In this document: positions 8,387-17,154 of the stretch, piece after piece
How the letters are laid out: the number at the start of each line of letters is the position of its first letter
Numbering within the stretch: the stretch's first letter is position 1
IMG/VR virus record: IMGVR_UViG_3300030116_003627
Location: 1 to 64,000 of that record
Origin: a virus
Strand: one strand, 5' to 3'
DNA: 64,000 nucleotides
Notes under the pieces: generated by a model
Database searches by the model: none
Seen by the model: the letters and a program-made list of their open reading frames with translations, nothing else
What the model was told of the DNA's origin: nothing
Made by a program: the position numbers and the translations under genes

Positions 8387-11300
8387 TTAAGTTCCTAATG
8401 CGATTGCTCTCAAGTCTTTAATCCGTGGTACTCTAGAAGAGTTTTGTGCACGGAACACAATCTTCAATTGGAAAGTTGTGAATGGTGTAAGTGTACCACC
8501 CAATCCACCAATTGTGTAAACATGTTCACGGAATATATTAGGATTATCAGTAGTTGCCATTTCAGTATCAATTGTTGCTTTAGTGTAGTTAACGTCATCC
8601 ATGTCTACATCAGCACCAGGCTCTGTGGTTCTGAAGTAAAGATCAATGAAAGACCCTGTAGGAACGTTAGCACCAATTAATACTTTCAATCCGACAGCTG
8701 GTTCAGCAAGAGAGATTGGGTTTGTAACGTGCTTTGCAGGAGATGTTCCATCTGGATCAGTCTCTGCAACATATGTGATAGGAACGTTTGTTGTGTCATT
8801 CACACCTTCAGCACCATCAGAGTCAACAGGGTTGTCAACAATATTGTTAACTGTTGTCAAGGATGCTGTCTGAAGATCAATCACTGGCGAAACATATGTG
8901 TCTCTGGTAGACAGACTACCAGTAATCTCTACAGACTTTCTAGGAGTGGAAGCACCACCAAGTGTAGCCTCATCACCTTCAACTCTTTCAGATGCAATAA
9001 TTCTTGGAGTATCAAAAACTATTGTTGTATTTGGAATAATATCAATATCTTCAAAAGTTCCATATGCAGTGTTGGTTGTGAGATTTGCTTTTGTTAAAGA
9101 TACAAAGTCAGTGAAACTAGCACTAAAGTTTGCAGTAGTTGGTTCTAAATTAAACACATCTAGATTTGGTGTTACCTCATCCATGATTGCCTGTTGTTCA
9201 GAAACAACTCTCCGACCACCAACAAATGCGTTTTTGGTAGTAGCAGAGTCTGCCTTAAACTGATACCCGAAAGCATCTACTTTAGTAATTGTTCTTTCAC
9301 CAAGCAAGCTGGCACCTGTCAAATCACCATATGTCCTGCTAGAGTCAAGTCCAGTTAATTCAACTTTATCGTTGATTGTGAACCCGTGGTTTGGCATGAA
9401 TACAGTAACATCACTGTCACCAGCTGTTAACTCAATAGGAGCTCGTGGCAATCTTGCTGTAGGTACAGCATCATTATCAAATAATGCAGACCCACTAGTT
9501 TCAAACTCTGCACGGCGCAACCTAAACATCATATCTCTGCGCTGATCAGGTGTCCATGTAATAGCATTCTGAGACATAAAGAAGGAACCAAGAGTTGGTT
9601 GCTTTCTTACACGTCTAGTATTAGACCCTACAAGGAATTCTTCAATCTCTGCAACATAAACATTATATCCTTGAGTATTGGCAAGAAGAACAAATGCATG
9701 TTCTGTATTACCCGGAATATAAACAGGAGCATCAAATTCAAACTTAGTAGGTCTTGATCTAATCAAGGCCATACCACCTTCGCCAGCAGCAACTGCTTCA
9801 GACAATGGAGTAACATTTGAAATTTCACTGCCCTGTTTGACTACAACGCCGCCTGTGACAATCTCATCCTGAGATGGTACACCACTTCTGACAGGACGCA
9901 GTTCAAGACGAACAGGAACGTCACTATCAATACTAGCAAAGTATACATCAATAGAAGTGATAAATGCACCAGCGGTATTTGAAACTTGGAAGGATTGTGC
10001 AATAGGATCACGCCGTCTTGGTATTTGAGATACTGTAGTTCTACTGGATGTAGAAGTTGTAACAACATCTTGGAAGACAACTCTTACACCTTCTGCTTCA
10101 TATCCAGCAGCTGCAAAAGATAATGCGTTGTTTTCATTAGCGGATTGAATATCCGTAAGTTTTACAATCTTTCTACCAGCATCAAATCTCAAAGTATCAT
10201 TGTTTGGCAGGAAGAACGAACCTTCAATTGTACCATTGGCATCAGTTCTCAGTGTACCCGCACCTTGTGGATGAGAGTCAACATCAGCAAATCTTCCAGC
10301 GATGTAAGAAGCCAGTCCATTCCCGTCACCGAATCTTTGGAATGTTTCTTCTCTAGCATAACCAGTAATATTAGTATCATCAAAGAACAGGAAGTGCTGT
10401 CTATCAGGAGCAAGTTCTGTTCCTCTAAAGAATACTTTTCTGTGTCTGATAAATGGTAACAGAGTGATACTAATAACTCTGCGTCCTACAAGAGTTCTAA
10501 GTGTAGTTGTAGTAGTTGTAGTTCTTCTACCACGCCGAGTACTGGTGTTGCGAGAAGTTGTTCGGCTAATTACCTGATCAGGAACATCAATAACATCACC
10601 AACAGAAATGTTACCAAAACTCTCTAAGCTATTTGGATTATTAGGGTTATTTGTGTTGATACGATTTGGATCAACTGCAACTCTGATAGGTCTTCTTAAC
10701 AGCCTTGCTCTATGTCTTCTGCGCCGTGGGTGTCTTGTTCTGTTTCTATCACGACGAGGTAAACCAATTCTTGGTCTATCTTCTAATACATCTTCTCGCC
10801 AAGCGTCAACATTAGGTGACAGAATTAACGTGCCGTTGTAAAGAATAACATCAAATGGGTTAATGTTTTCAATACCTGTTGCCACATTTTGATTGATTTC
10901 AACAGTTTCACTATAACTCAGATATACATTATCGCCTTTTCTGACCGTGTTGGTAGAACCATCAGAATCATAGAGAAGTCTAACATTTTTTGCACCGACA
11001 CTAGGCATGATAGAATTTTCTCTGTCGTTATGACTAGCCCGGTAATCATTGGAGAAAATGTCAGAGAAAGTTAAGTCTTTGAAGTTGTCAGCAAAGAAAC
11101 CATTTTTAAATCTATTGTTACCATTAGAATCTAAAACTTCAAGGGCCGAAGTTTCAAGTTCCAACATACTAAGTGTAACCGCTTCTTCAAGATTATCAAT
11201 TCTCTGTTCAATGTCACCAATGTCACGCATTGTGTATCGTCTATTATCAATTACACTAATAGACAAATCATCTTCGTTATCAGTGTATGGATTTAAAGCA

Positions 11301-13675
11301 ATATCATACAACTTCATTGTGTTGTCTGGTACTACAGGAGATTGTGGATTTAATTGTGGTCTGCCCTCAATATATACAACTGGATTATCAGGGTCTTCTG
11401 TTGCAACCAAGATATCTTTTCTTGACTTGTAATATTTAATGTCAGTAGTGATTACATCAGTATTTCTAGGCAGTGCATGAATAATAGCACCACCACCGTC
11501 AAATCCAGTAGACACACTATCTTTAACACTTCTGAAGTCCAGAACATCTCTTAGTTCAACATCAAAACCATTTGTCAGTCTGTGAGATGGAATGTCTTCA
11601 TAGTCTACCGCACCAATATAGGAGTTACGGGAGAAGAAGTCACCTGTTGCACCATGTTCAAAGTGATTATAAACTGTCCTAATAGTCCCGCCAGTAGGTA
11701 ATGATTGTCCACCCTTAAGGATTACCCGGCCTCTCTGATAGAAGTTATCTCTTTGACCGTTATCAGTAAATACTCTAGCAGAAATGTCAACACTATCAGC
11801 ATCAAGAATATGCTTGAATTGGTGAATGTCAACATCAGGAAGTGTTACAAATCTTAGACCAGCACCATCACTTTCAATTGCACCAGTATGATCACTGTCA
11901 AGCGAAAGTGTTTTGGTTCTATGCTTTGCATCTGAACCTCTAGAAACATAACCAATAATTTCAATTGTAGTGCTGTTGACACTAGTATCAATCGTAACAG
12001 AGTTGGTTCCAGAACCCGTAATACTGTTAGGTGTAATAATAGCACCTGTATCTGTTCTAGCTACAATCCAGAGACCAGTATCTACAAAAGTCTCTGTTCC
12101 TGTTACGGTTAAAGTTACGTTACCTGTTCCGTCAGTTGTATCTTGGAATCTTCTCTGAACTGTCAGATTAATATCTAAAAGACCGCTTGTAGCTGTGCCT
12201 ACATCTGATGGTCTTGTTCTAGGAAGGTCAAAGAATACATTGTTATTTCCAGCATCTTTAAGTACAGCAATACTATTTTCTAAGATTAAATCTGCACCAT
12301 TGTCAGAATCAACAGCAATAGCTCTTGTGTTTCTGAAGTTTTGGCCAGCATTCATATTCACATCAAATAAGTAGTATCTGTAATTAGACCCCTCAGTTTC
12401 AACAGAACGAACTTTTGCTGTACCAATTTTACTACCTGTCAGATTGATATTGGACATGGTATCTGTAAACAGACCATAAGTTTCAAAATCATTAACACCA
12501 ACATCAGGCAAACCTTTATTACTGGTAACACGAACATAGTTACCAAAGTTTGCCGGAACATTTACATTTTCTTGTACATCTGTAGTGGTCTGTGACCTAT
12601 TCACAGTAATATTAGTAGGTGCTGTTTTACTTACTCTATAACCATTTGTGTATGCAATACCGGGAGAAATTTCCAAAAGAAGTGTTGAAGCATCATCTGG
12701 ATTTTCTTTGAATTTAATATCAAAGTTATCTACAACATAACTACCAGACTCTTCTTTTGTTCTCAGAGCTAACTCATCGCCAATAATGTTGTATGTATTT
12801 TGATCTATCTCTCTTTGAATTACACCGTTTACAATTTTGTTTGTAATCACAAAGTTAGTACTAGAGTCAACACCTGTCTCATCTGTATAACTGAGAGTCA
12901 ATCTAATTCTATATCTGTCAGCACCCGGCGCAGTTAAGTTTGGTGTGCCAAGTTGGTTATCATAAAGTTCATTAGTATCTGTAACTGTAACAATATCTTC
13001 TGTGACAATAAATCCAATATCTACTGTAGGAGTATTGCTGTACTTACTAATAATTTTAGTTTGTGGTAAAGCTTGTACAAAGTGATCACGAACAAAGTAA
13101 CCACCTAAATTAACTGCAATTTGATAACCTTGCCCTACAACATTTGCTGCACTAGTGTCACTATGACCAAGAGCAGACAGTGTTGCAGTAGTTGCTACGT
13201 TTACAGAAGATGATCCACCTTGCCCACTCTCATTACCGTTGGTCAAAGTCTGACCAGCACTAAATTTGATTGGTGTTGTGCCACTAGTCGCTGTACCGCC
13301 ACTGATGTATTTTACATATACAGTTGGTGGATCATTGTTTTCTTGTGCTACAAACTCAAGAACTTCTGCCTTTACTCCATTAGGAGCAGTCAAAATATCT
13401 TTTCTGTACAGAACAAGACTAGCAGAAGATTGCAGTTTTACATATTCATATTCATTATCAATATCTAAACCACCGGGATTTACAACAGACCCCTCTTTAA
13501 AGATATTTCTACCAAATCGTGCAAGTTCCTTTTGGATGATAGTTTGCATCTGCGTAAGTTCTCTGGCTTGCAGTGCTTTACCAGAGTTAAACAGAATGCG
13601 GTGATAGTTGTCACTATCCCTGTAATCATCCTTATAGGTAGTAGAAAATGTATTTTCGTTAAACGTATTTGGCAT
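8387..13675 (-). CDS. Giant DUF4815-type baseplate/tail structural protein
   Basis: At 1762 residues this is the largest gene in the window. The N-terminus (DSDNYHRILFNSGKALQAREL, then TQMQTIIQKEL) is the hallmark of the DUF4815 family of large T4-like tail proteins of marine phages. The rest is mainly beta, with Ser, Thr and Asp-rich turns. About residues 960-1000 hold an unusual Arg-rich run (PRRDRNRTRHPRRRRHRARL), and soon after comes a poly-Thr run. The motif DSDGAEG is shared with the 811-residue fibre. The gene sits just after gp8, so it is likely a peripheral baseplate or fibre-attachment protein. Confidence 0.8.
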   Translation of the reverse strand: MPNTFNENTFSTTYKDDYRDSDNYHRILFNSGKALQARELTQMQTIIQKELARFGRNIFKEGSVVNPGGLDIDNEYEYVKLQSSASLVLYRKDILTAPNGVKAEVLEFVAQENNDPPTVYVKYISGGTATSGTTPIKFSAGQTLTNGNESGQGGSSSVNVATTATLSALGHSDTSAANVVGQGYQIAVNLGGYFVRDHFVQALPQTKIISKYSNTPTVDIGFIVTEDIVTVTDTNELYDNQLGTPNLTAPGADRYRIRLTLSYTDETGVDSSTNFVITNKIVNGVIQREIDQNTYNIIGDELALRTKEESGSYVVDNFDIKFKENPDDASTLLLEISPGIAYTNGYRVSKTAPTNITVNRSQTTTDVQENVNVPANFGNYVRVTSNKGLPDVGVNDFETYGLFTDTMSNINLTGSKIGTAKVRSVETEGSNYRYYLFDVNMNAGQNFRNTRAIAVDSDNGADLILENSIAVLKDAGNNNVFFDLPRTRPSDVGTATSGLLDINLTVQRRFQDTTDGTGNVTLTVTGTETFVDTGLWIVARTDTGAIITPNSITGSGTNSVTIDTSVNSTTIEIIGYVSRGSDAKHRTKTLSLDSDHTGAIESDGAGLRFVTLPDVDIHQFKHILDADSVDISARVFTDNGQRDNFYQRGRVILKGGQSLPTGGTIRTVYNHFEHGATGDFFSRNSYIGAVDYEDIPSHRLTNGFDVELRDVLDFRSVKDSVSTGFDGGGAIIHALPRNTDVITTDIKYYKSRKDILVATEDPDNPVVYIEGRPQLNPQSPVVPDNTMKLYDIALNPYTDNEDDLSISVIDNRRYTMRDIGDIEQRIDNLEEAVTLSMLELETSALEVLDSNGNNRFKNGFFADNFKDLTFSDIFSNDYRASHNDRENSIMPSVGAKNVRLLYDSDGSTNTVRKGDNVYLSYSETVEINQNVATGIENINPFDVILYNGTLILSPNVDAWREDVLEDRPRIGLPRRDRNRTRHPRRRRHRARLLRRPIRVAVDPNRINTNNPNNPNSLESFGNISVGDVIDVPDQVISRTTSRNTSTRRGRRTTTTTTTLRTLVGRRVISITLLPFIRHRKVFFRGTELAPDRQHFLFFDDTNITGYAREETFQRFGDGNGLASYIAGRFADVDSHPQGAGTLRTDANGTIEGSFFLPNNDTLRFDAGRKIVKLTDIQSANENNALSFAAAGYEAEGVRVVFQDVVTTSTSSRTTVSQIPRRRDPIAQSFQVSNTAGAFITSIDVYFASIDSDVPVRLELRPVRSGVPSQDEIVTGGVVVKQGSEISNVTPLSEAVAAGEGGMALIRSRPTKFEFDAPVYIPGNTEHAFVLLANTQGYNVYVAEIEEFLVGSNTRRVRKQPTLGSFFMSQNAITWTPDQRRDMMFRLRRAEFETSGSALFDNDAVPTARLPRAPIELTAGDSDVTVFMPNHGFTINDKVELTGLDSSRTYGDLTGASLLGERTITKVDAFGYQFKADSATTKNAFVGGRRVVSEQQAIMDEVTPNLDVFNLEPTTANFSASFTDFVSLTKANLTTNTAYGTFEDIDIIPNTTIVFDTPRIIASERVEGDEATLGGASTPRKSVEITGSLSTRDTYVSPVIDLQTASLTTVNNIVDNPVDSDGAEGVNDTTNVPITYVAETDPDGTSPAKHVTNPISLAEPAVGLKVLIGANVPTGSFIDLYFRTTEPGADVDMDDVNYTKATIDTEMATTDNPNIFREHVYTIGGLGGTLTPFTTFQLKIVFRAQNSSRVPRIKDLRAIALGT

Positions 13676-13690
13676 CTCTTATTTTACCTT

Positions 13691-15070
13691 TTAAAACTGC
13701 ACAATCACTTTTACGTCTTCAGTACCAAGTGTGGTTCTGGTAACTGGCGCTCTGTTTTCAATATATAGTACCTGACCACTGAAAGGATCAACTTCACCAT
13801 CAGAGTCAGAAACAAAACCGGCCTCGTTAGAAGCATTGCTAGAATCTTGAATGCTTGTATCAGAAGCAGTAAACTGAATAAATCCAGTATTTTCATTTTG
13901 ATGGTAAGAAATAATTCTATCATTAGAAGAACTTACTTTATCTACAAATGCTTTTGCACCTGTAGTTTGACCAACAATAGTTTGGTCAGCTGCAATGCCA
14001 CTAGTAGAATCATCAAGTGTAAGAATTCTAAGAGCAGAACCTGTAGTAGCAGTAAAGTCAGAATCAACAGCAGACCGACTATTAGGAACTTTTGGATCAC
14101 GAATCAGACCAACTTGTCTAAAGTCTTGATTAACTAAGAAATCACCTGCGCCTGCCTCACCAACAATCTTAGCATTGAACATTACTGCTCTTGCTCTAAG
14201 ATCATCTCTAGGGTCTGCACCCATACCATTTTTGGCAATGATAGGTCTAATGATAGCACCTGATCCACTATCCACACCCGTCACGACAACGTTAGCATAA
14301 TCGTATCCAGCACCAAATGGAATACCGCCAGCAGAATCGTCTACTTCTGCCTTTACAATAACTCCACCACTAACAGTAGCAATTGCTCTTGCAGAACTAC
14401 CATTACCTTTTACTGCAAGGGTTGCTCCACTATTGTAACTTGTACCACCGTCAATAATTTTATATCCGATAATTTCACCGGGGACAGCTGCATTTTGTAC
14501 GTCTTGCTGTGACTGCTGAATATTTGTAAGAGTACCACTATCAATAAGTTGTACAGGAATAAAGTTTGCAGAACCAAACTTACTCAGACTAATAGCAGAG
14601 TGTGTATAGAGATATTTCCAAATATATCCATCTGCTGTTGCTTTTGCTGATGTTGTAGTCAGTGTGGTATCTGGATCAATAGAAGATGGTACAGGCGTTC
14701 CGGTAGCTGATTTACCCTGTTGTAAGCAAATATACACTCTGTTAGAACTGGTTTGTACATAGTACTGTCCATTGGTATTAGTACCAGTTGCAGTCTTTTC
14801 ATCACTGTAAGCCTGATAAATTGTACCAGAAGACCAGTTGTATCTTGGGATGACATAAGACACATCAGTAGTTTTGATCACTGACTGAAGGTTAGTTCTA
14901 AACTGCCTTTCTTCCCGCTCAGTGTTAACAGGGGCAGGAGCTGCATCAGTTGCATTCCACTGATCAGACTTTGCAATACCAATATAATAATTTGTCCCAG
15001 AATCATTCAAATCAGTGATTAATTCTTGGACAAGATTCTTTTTAAAATCATCAGTTACGATAGCTACCAT
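13691..15070 (-). CDS. gp8: Baseplate wedge protein gp8
   Basis: 459 residues. The family pattern of T4 gp8 is visible in order: a VIPRYNW segment (about residues 73-79), a single VYICLQ strand, the DGYIWKYLYTHSAISLSKFG block (about residues 148-167) matching T4 'DGYVWEYLFEIP', and a C-terminal NRAPVTRTTLGTEDVKVIVQ ending. gp8 is one of the wedge proteins that build the hexagonal baseplate around the hub. It is longer than T4 gp8 (334 residues) because of an inserted C-terminal part containing VGQTTGAKAFVDK, a small beta module also seen in this phage's gp53. It lies in the wedge operon with gp6 and gp25. Confidence 0.85.
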   Translation of the reverse strand: MVAIVTDDFKKNLVQELITDLNDSGTNYYIGIAKSDQWNATDAAPAPVNTEREERQFRTNLQSVIKTTDVSYVIPRYNWSSGTIYQAYSDEKTATGTNTNGQYYVQTSSNRVYICLQQGKSATGTPVPSSIDPDTTLTTTSAKATADGYIWKYLYTHSAISLSKFGSANFIPVQLIDSGTLTNIQQSQQDVQNAAVPGEIIGYKIIDGGTSYNSGATLAVKGNGSSARAIATVSGGVIVKAEVDDSAGGIPFGAGYDYANVVVTGVDSGSGAIIRPIIAKNGMGADPRDDLRARAVMFNAKIVGEAGAGDFLVNQDFRQVGLIRDPKVPNSRSAVDSDFTATTGSALRILTLDDSTSGIAADQTIVGQTTGAKAFVDKVSSSNDRIISYHQNENTGFIQFTASDTSIQDSSNASNEAGFVSDSDGEVDPFSGQVLYIENRAPVTRTTLGTEDVKVIVQF

Positions 15071-15084
15071 TTGTTTACCTTATC

Positions 15085-16140
15085 TTATGTGATTGCCACA
15101 TGTCTGTCTGAGTCTCTGTCAAGGTTCCATCTGTCACCGTCAAAGACCATTTCAAAGAATGCGTTACCTGTTAATACAATATTACCAGTACCAGCGTCTG
15201 GATGACCAAGATATGTAGAACCTACCTGAAGTGTTACTTCGTTAGCACCACTTTTGTTTACAATCTTTTTAATCTCACCAGCATCAAAACCTGTATTAAA
15301 GAAGTTATATGCAGTAGTTGTACTTACGTTAATAATATACATTGCTTTATCAGAATCAAATGTAGCACCAGATGAATCTAATGTTTGTGTGGAGTATTTA
15401 ATTCTACCACCAACTTCAATAACACCACTATTCTTTGGTGCAATCTTAATACCAACATTAGTATCTGTACCATCTGCTCCAATAGTTGGAGATGCAGTAG
15501 ATGCTTCTGCTGTAACTTTTAAGTAGTTATTTGGAGTGCCGCTAGTGGTAAGTTGAATGATTTCATTATCCGCAGAGTCACGAATAATTGTATTCATCTT
15601 TGGTTGGTTCAGTGTCAAACTATTCAGTGTTGCATTTGTAGTAATACTATAGTTACCAGTTGTTAATGTATCACTATCAATTACTTTAGAGTAGTTTGTA
15701 CCATTAGAGTAGAAAGCTTTGTTGCTTTGACCATCATGTAAAATAACACCCTTATACACAGAAGCAGTTGGAAATGCGCCTGTACTATCATAGTTGTTAT
15801 TAAACAATGCTCTAGCAGCTGTAGCACCATCTGCTAAGTCAACTGATTTTCTAGATGATCCTTCAATAACTACAATCTCACCGTCTTTATTGGGGAGATT
15901 AACTGTTCTACCAGCTGCATCAGGATTTAAGAACCCAAGAGTAGTGGTATGGTTAGAGTCATCAGTAAAGATAATACCAGTGCTATCAAAGGTAATGTCA
16001 TTTCCTAATACAGTGCTATCACCACCTAGTGCAGTGTAAAGTTCTGTAAAGTTTTCATTAATTTTGGTTGCAGCCGACCGTAAGGTATCACCTGTACCAT
16101 CATTTGCTGCCGTACCTTTAGAAATATTTTGTCTTGCCAT
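15085..16140 (-). CDS. Fibre-like virion structural protein
   Basis: This 351-residue protein starts with the pattern 'I..GT.ANDGTGDTLRSA..KINENFTELY' (residues 5-36), typical of a widely shared marine myovirus tail protein. The rest is Thr/Asp/Ser-rich beta structure, with nine Asp-Ser dipeptides by eye, and the end (MVFDGDRWNL) resembles trimeric fibre tips. A late promoter at 16169-16176 lies about 29 bases before the start, so it and gp8 can be transcribed separately from the wedge genes upstream. A peripheral baseplate or short-fibre role is likely. Confidence 0.7.
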   Translation of the reverse strand: MARQNISKGTAANDGTGDTLRSAATKINENFTELYTALGGDSTVLGNDITFDSTGIIFTDDSNHTTTLGFLNPDAAGRTVNLPNKDGEIVVIEGSSRKSVDLADGATAARALFNNNYDSTGAFPTASVYKGVILHDGQSNKAFYSNGTNYSKVIDSDTLTTGNYSITTNATLNSLTLNQPKMNTIIRDSADNEIIQLTTSGTPNNYLKVTAEASTASPTIGADGTDTNVGIKIAPKNSGVIEVGGRIKYSTQTLDSSGATFDSDKAMYIINVSTTTAYNFFNTGFDAGEIKKIVNKSGANEVTLQVGSTYLGHPDAGTGNIVLTGNAFFEMVFDGDRWNLDRDSDRHVAIT

Positions 16141-16168
16141 GTTACCTACTCATTGAGTGAATTAGTAA

Positions 16169-16176
16169 TATTTATA
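16169..16176 (-). promoter_or_regulatory. T4-type late promoter
   Basis: The minus strand reads TATAAATA in the 44-base gap between two structural genes, 29 bases before the start at 16140. It matches the T4 late consensus exactly and lies at the usual distance. Confidence 0.7.
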
Positions 16177-16184
16177 TCAAATTA

Positions 16185-17153
16185 TTAAGGTGTATCTGCA
16201 CCAACGCTATCATAGAATGGGAAAATATCTTCATCCATTGTCTGAATAGTGTCGGACATAAGAATTCTTGTAAGACCAGAACCAGCAGAATCTGCCGAGT
16301 CATCAAAGGTGGGTGAGTTAGTATTTAGAATATCTTTGATAGACTTGTATTGTGCATACGAACTATCAAGACCACCTATAGAGTCATTGTAGAAGTGAAT
16401 GTCTCTACCTACATAATATCTAGCGGTTTCAGAACTATCAATACCTGTAAGACTGATAGTTGGAGAAAGAGAAAAGTCTGCAATCTCTTGTACAATTACT
16501 GTGTTAATATCACTGTCAACTGCCGACAATGGCATAGTTGCTGCTAATTCTGAATTGTTTGCCAAAAGTTCAAACAATGTTTCACTGAAAATAGCAAAAC
16601 CAGCCGGATGAATATATTGTTTATAGAAAGCAAACCACTGGTCAGCAGGAACATTTGTTCTCAAAAGAATAGAGTATACTTGATAGAAGTAAGAGTCCTG
16701 AATAAATCTAAGAGATTCTGCTCCTACTTCTGACTGACCAACAATAAACATAGAGTTTCTAGGAAGAACCTGCTCAACATCAGTACCAAAGAAAAATCTA
16801 AAGAAACCTTCTACAGATACTTTTGAACCTTTACCATTCAAAAATCCCGGTATCTGTAAGAAAGCGTATCTTGGCGATGGAAATGTATCACCAGAAATGC
16901 CGGGAACACGTTCTTCAAACATTGTTGCAAGAAACTCATCTGGCGTAGAGCCCGGGTCTTTAATTGTAAATAAATTTTTCAGATTGTGTGTTGGTTGACC
17001 ATCACTATCCAAATAGTCGTAATATGCTTCTAAAAAATCAATTAATTTTGGATACTGTTCCTTGAAATGTTCAGGCACAACTGTATTGATTTGAGACTCA
17101 TACATATTTGCATTAAGTCTATTAAAGTCAGTTGTGGTTCTTACATTACTCAT
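16185..17153 (-). CDS. Baseplate wedge-associated protein between gp6 and gp8
   Basis: 322 residues. The N-terminal part (VVPEHFKEQYPKLIDFLEAY) and the segment GFLNGKGSKVSVEGFFRFFF are conserved in marine T4-like phages at the same place in the wedge operon. T4 has gp7 at this position, but T4 gp7 is about 1030 residues, so equivalence is only positional. The C-terminal third is Asp-Ser rich (LDSDG, VDSDI, IDSSE, YNDSIGG). It begins one base after gp6 ends. A virion wedge component is the most likely role. Confidence 0.65.
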   Translation of the reverse strand: MSNVRTTTDFNRLNANMYESQINTVVPEHFKEQYPKLIDFLEAYYDYLDSDGQPTHNLKNLFTIKDPGSTPDEFLATMFEERVPGISGDTFPSPRYAFLQIPGFLNGKGSKVSVEGFFRFFFGTDVEQVLPRNSMFIVGQSEVGAESLRFIQDSYFYQVYSILLRTNVPADQWFAFYKQYIHPAGFAIFSETLFELLANNSELAATMPLSAVDSDINTVIVQEIADFSLSPTISLTGIDSSETARYYVGRDIHFYNDSIGGLDSSYAQYKSIKDILNTNSPTFDDSADSAGSGLTRILMSDTIQTMDEDIFPFYDSVGADTP

Positions 17154-17154
17154 T

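Noticed and set aside
10490-10550. Triplet-like repeat (gtagttgtagtagttgtag)
   Set aside because: It encodes the poly-Thr run of the giant tail protein and needs no separate explanation.
8444-11432. Several plus-strand frames opposite the giant tail protein
   Set aside because: They are shadows of a repetitive Thr/Ser-rich gene, lack ribosome sites and have atypical Cys/Ile-rich products.
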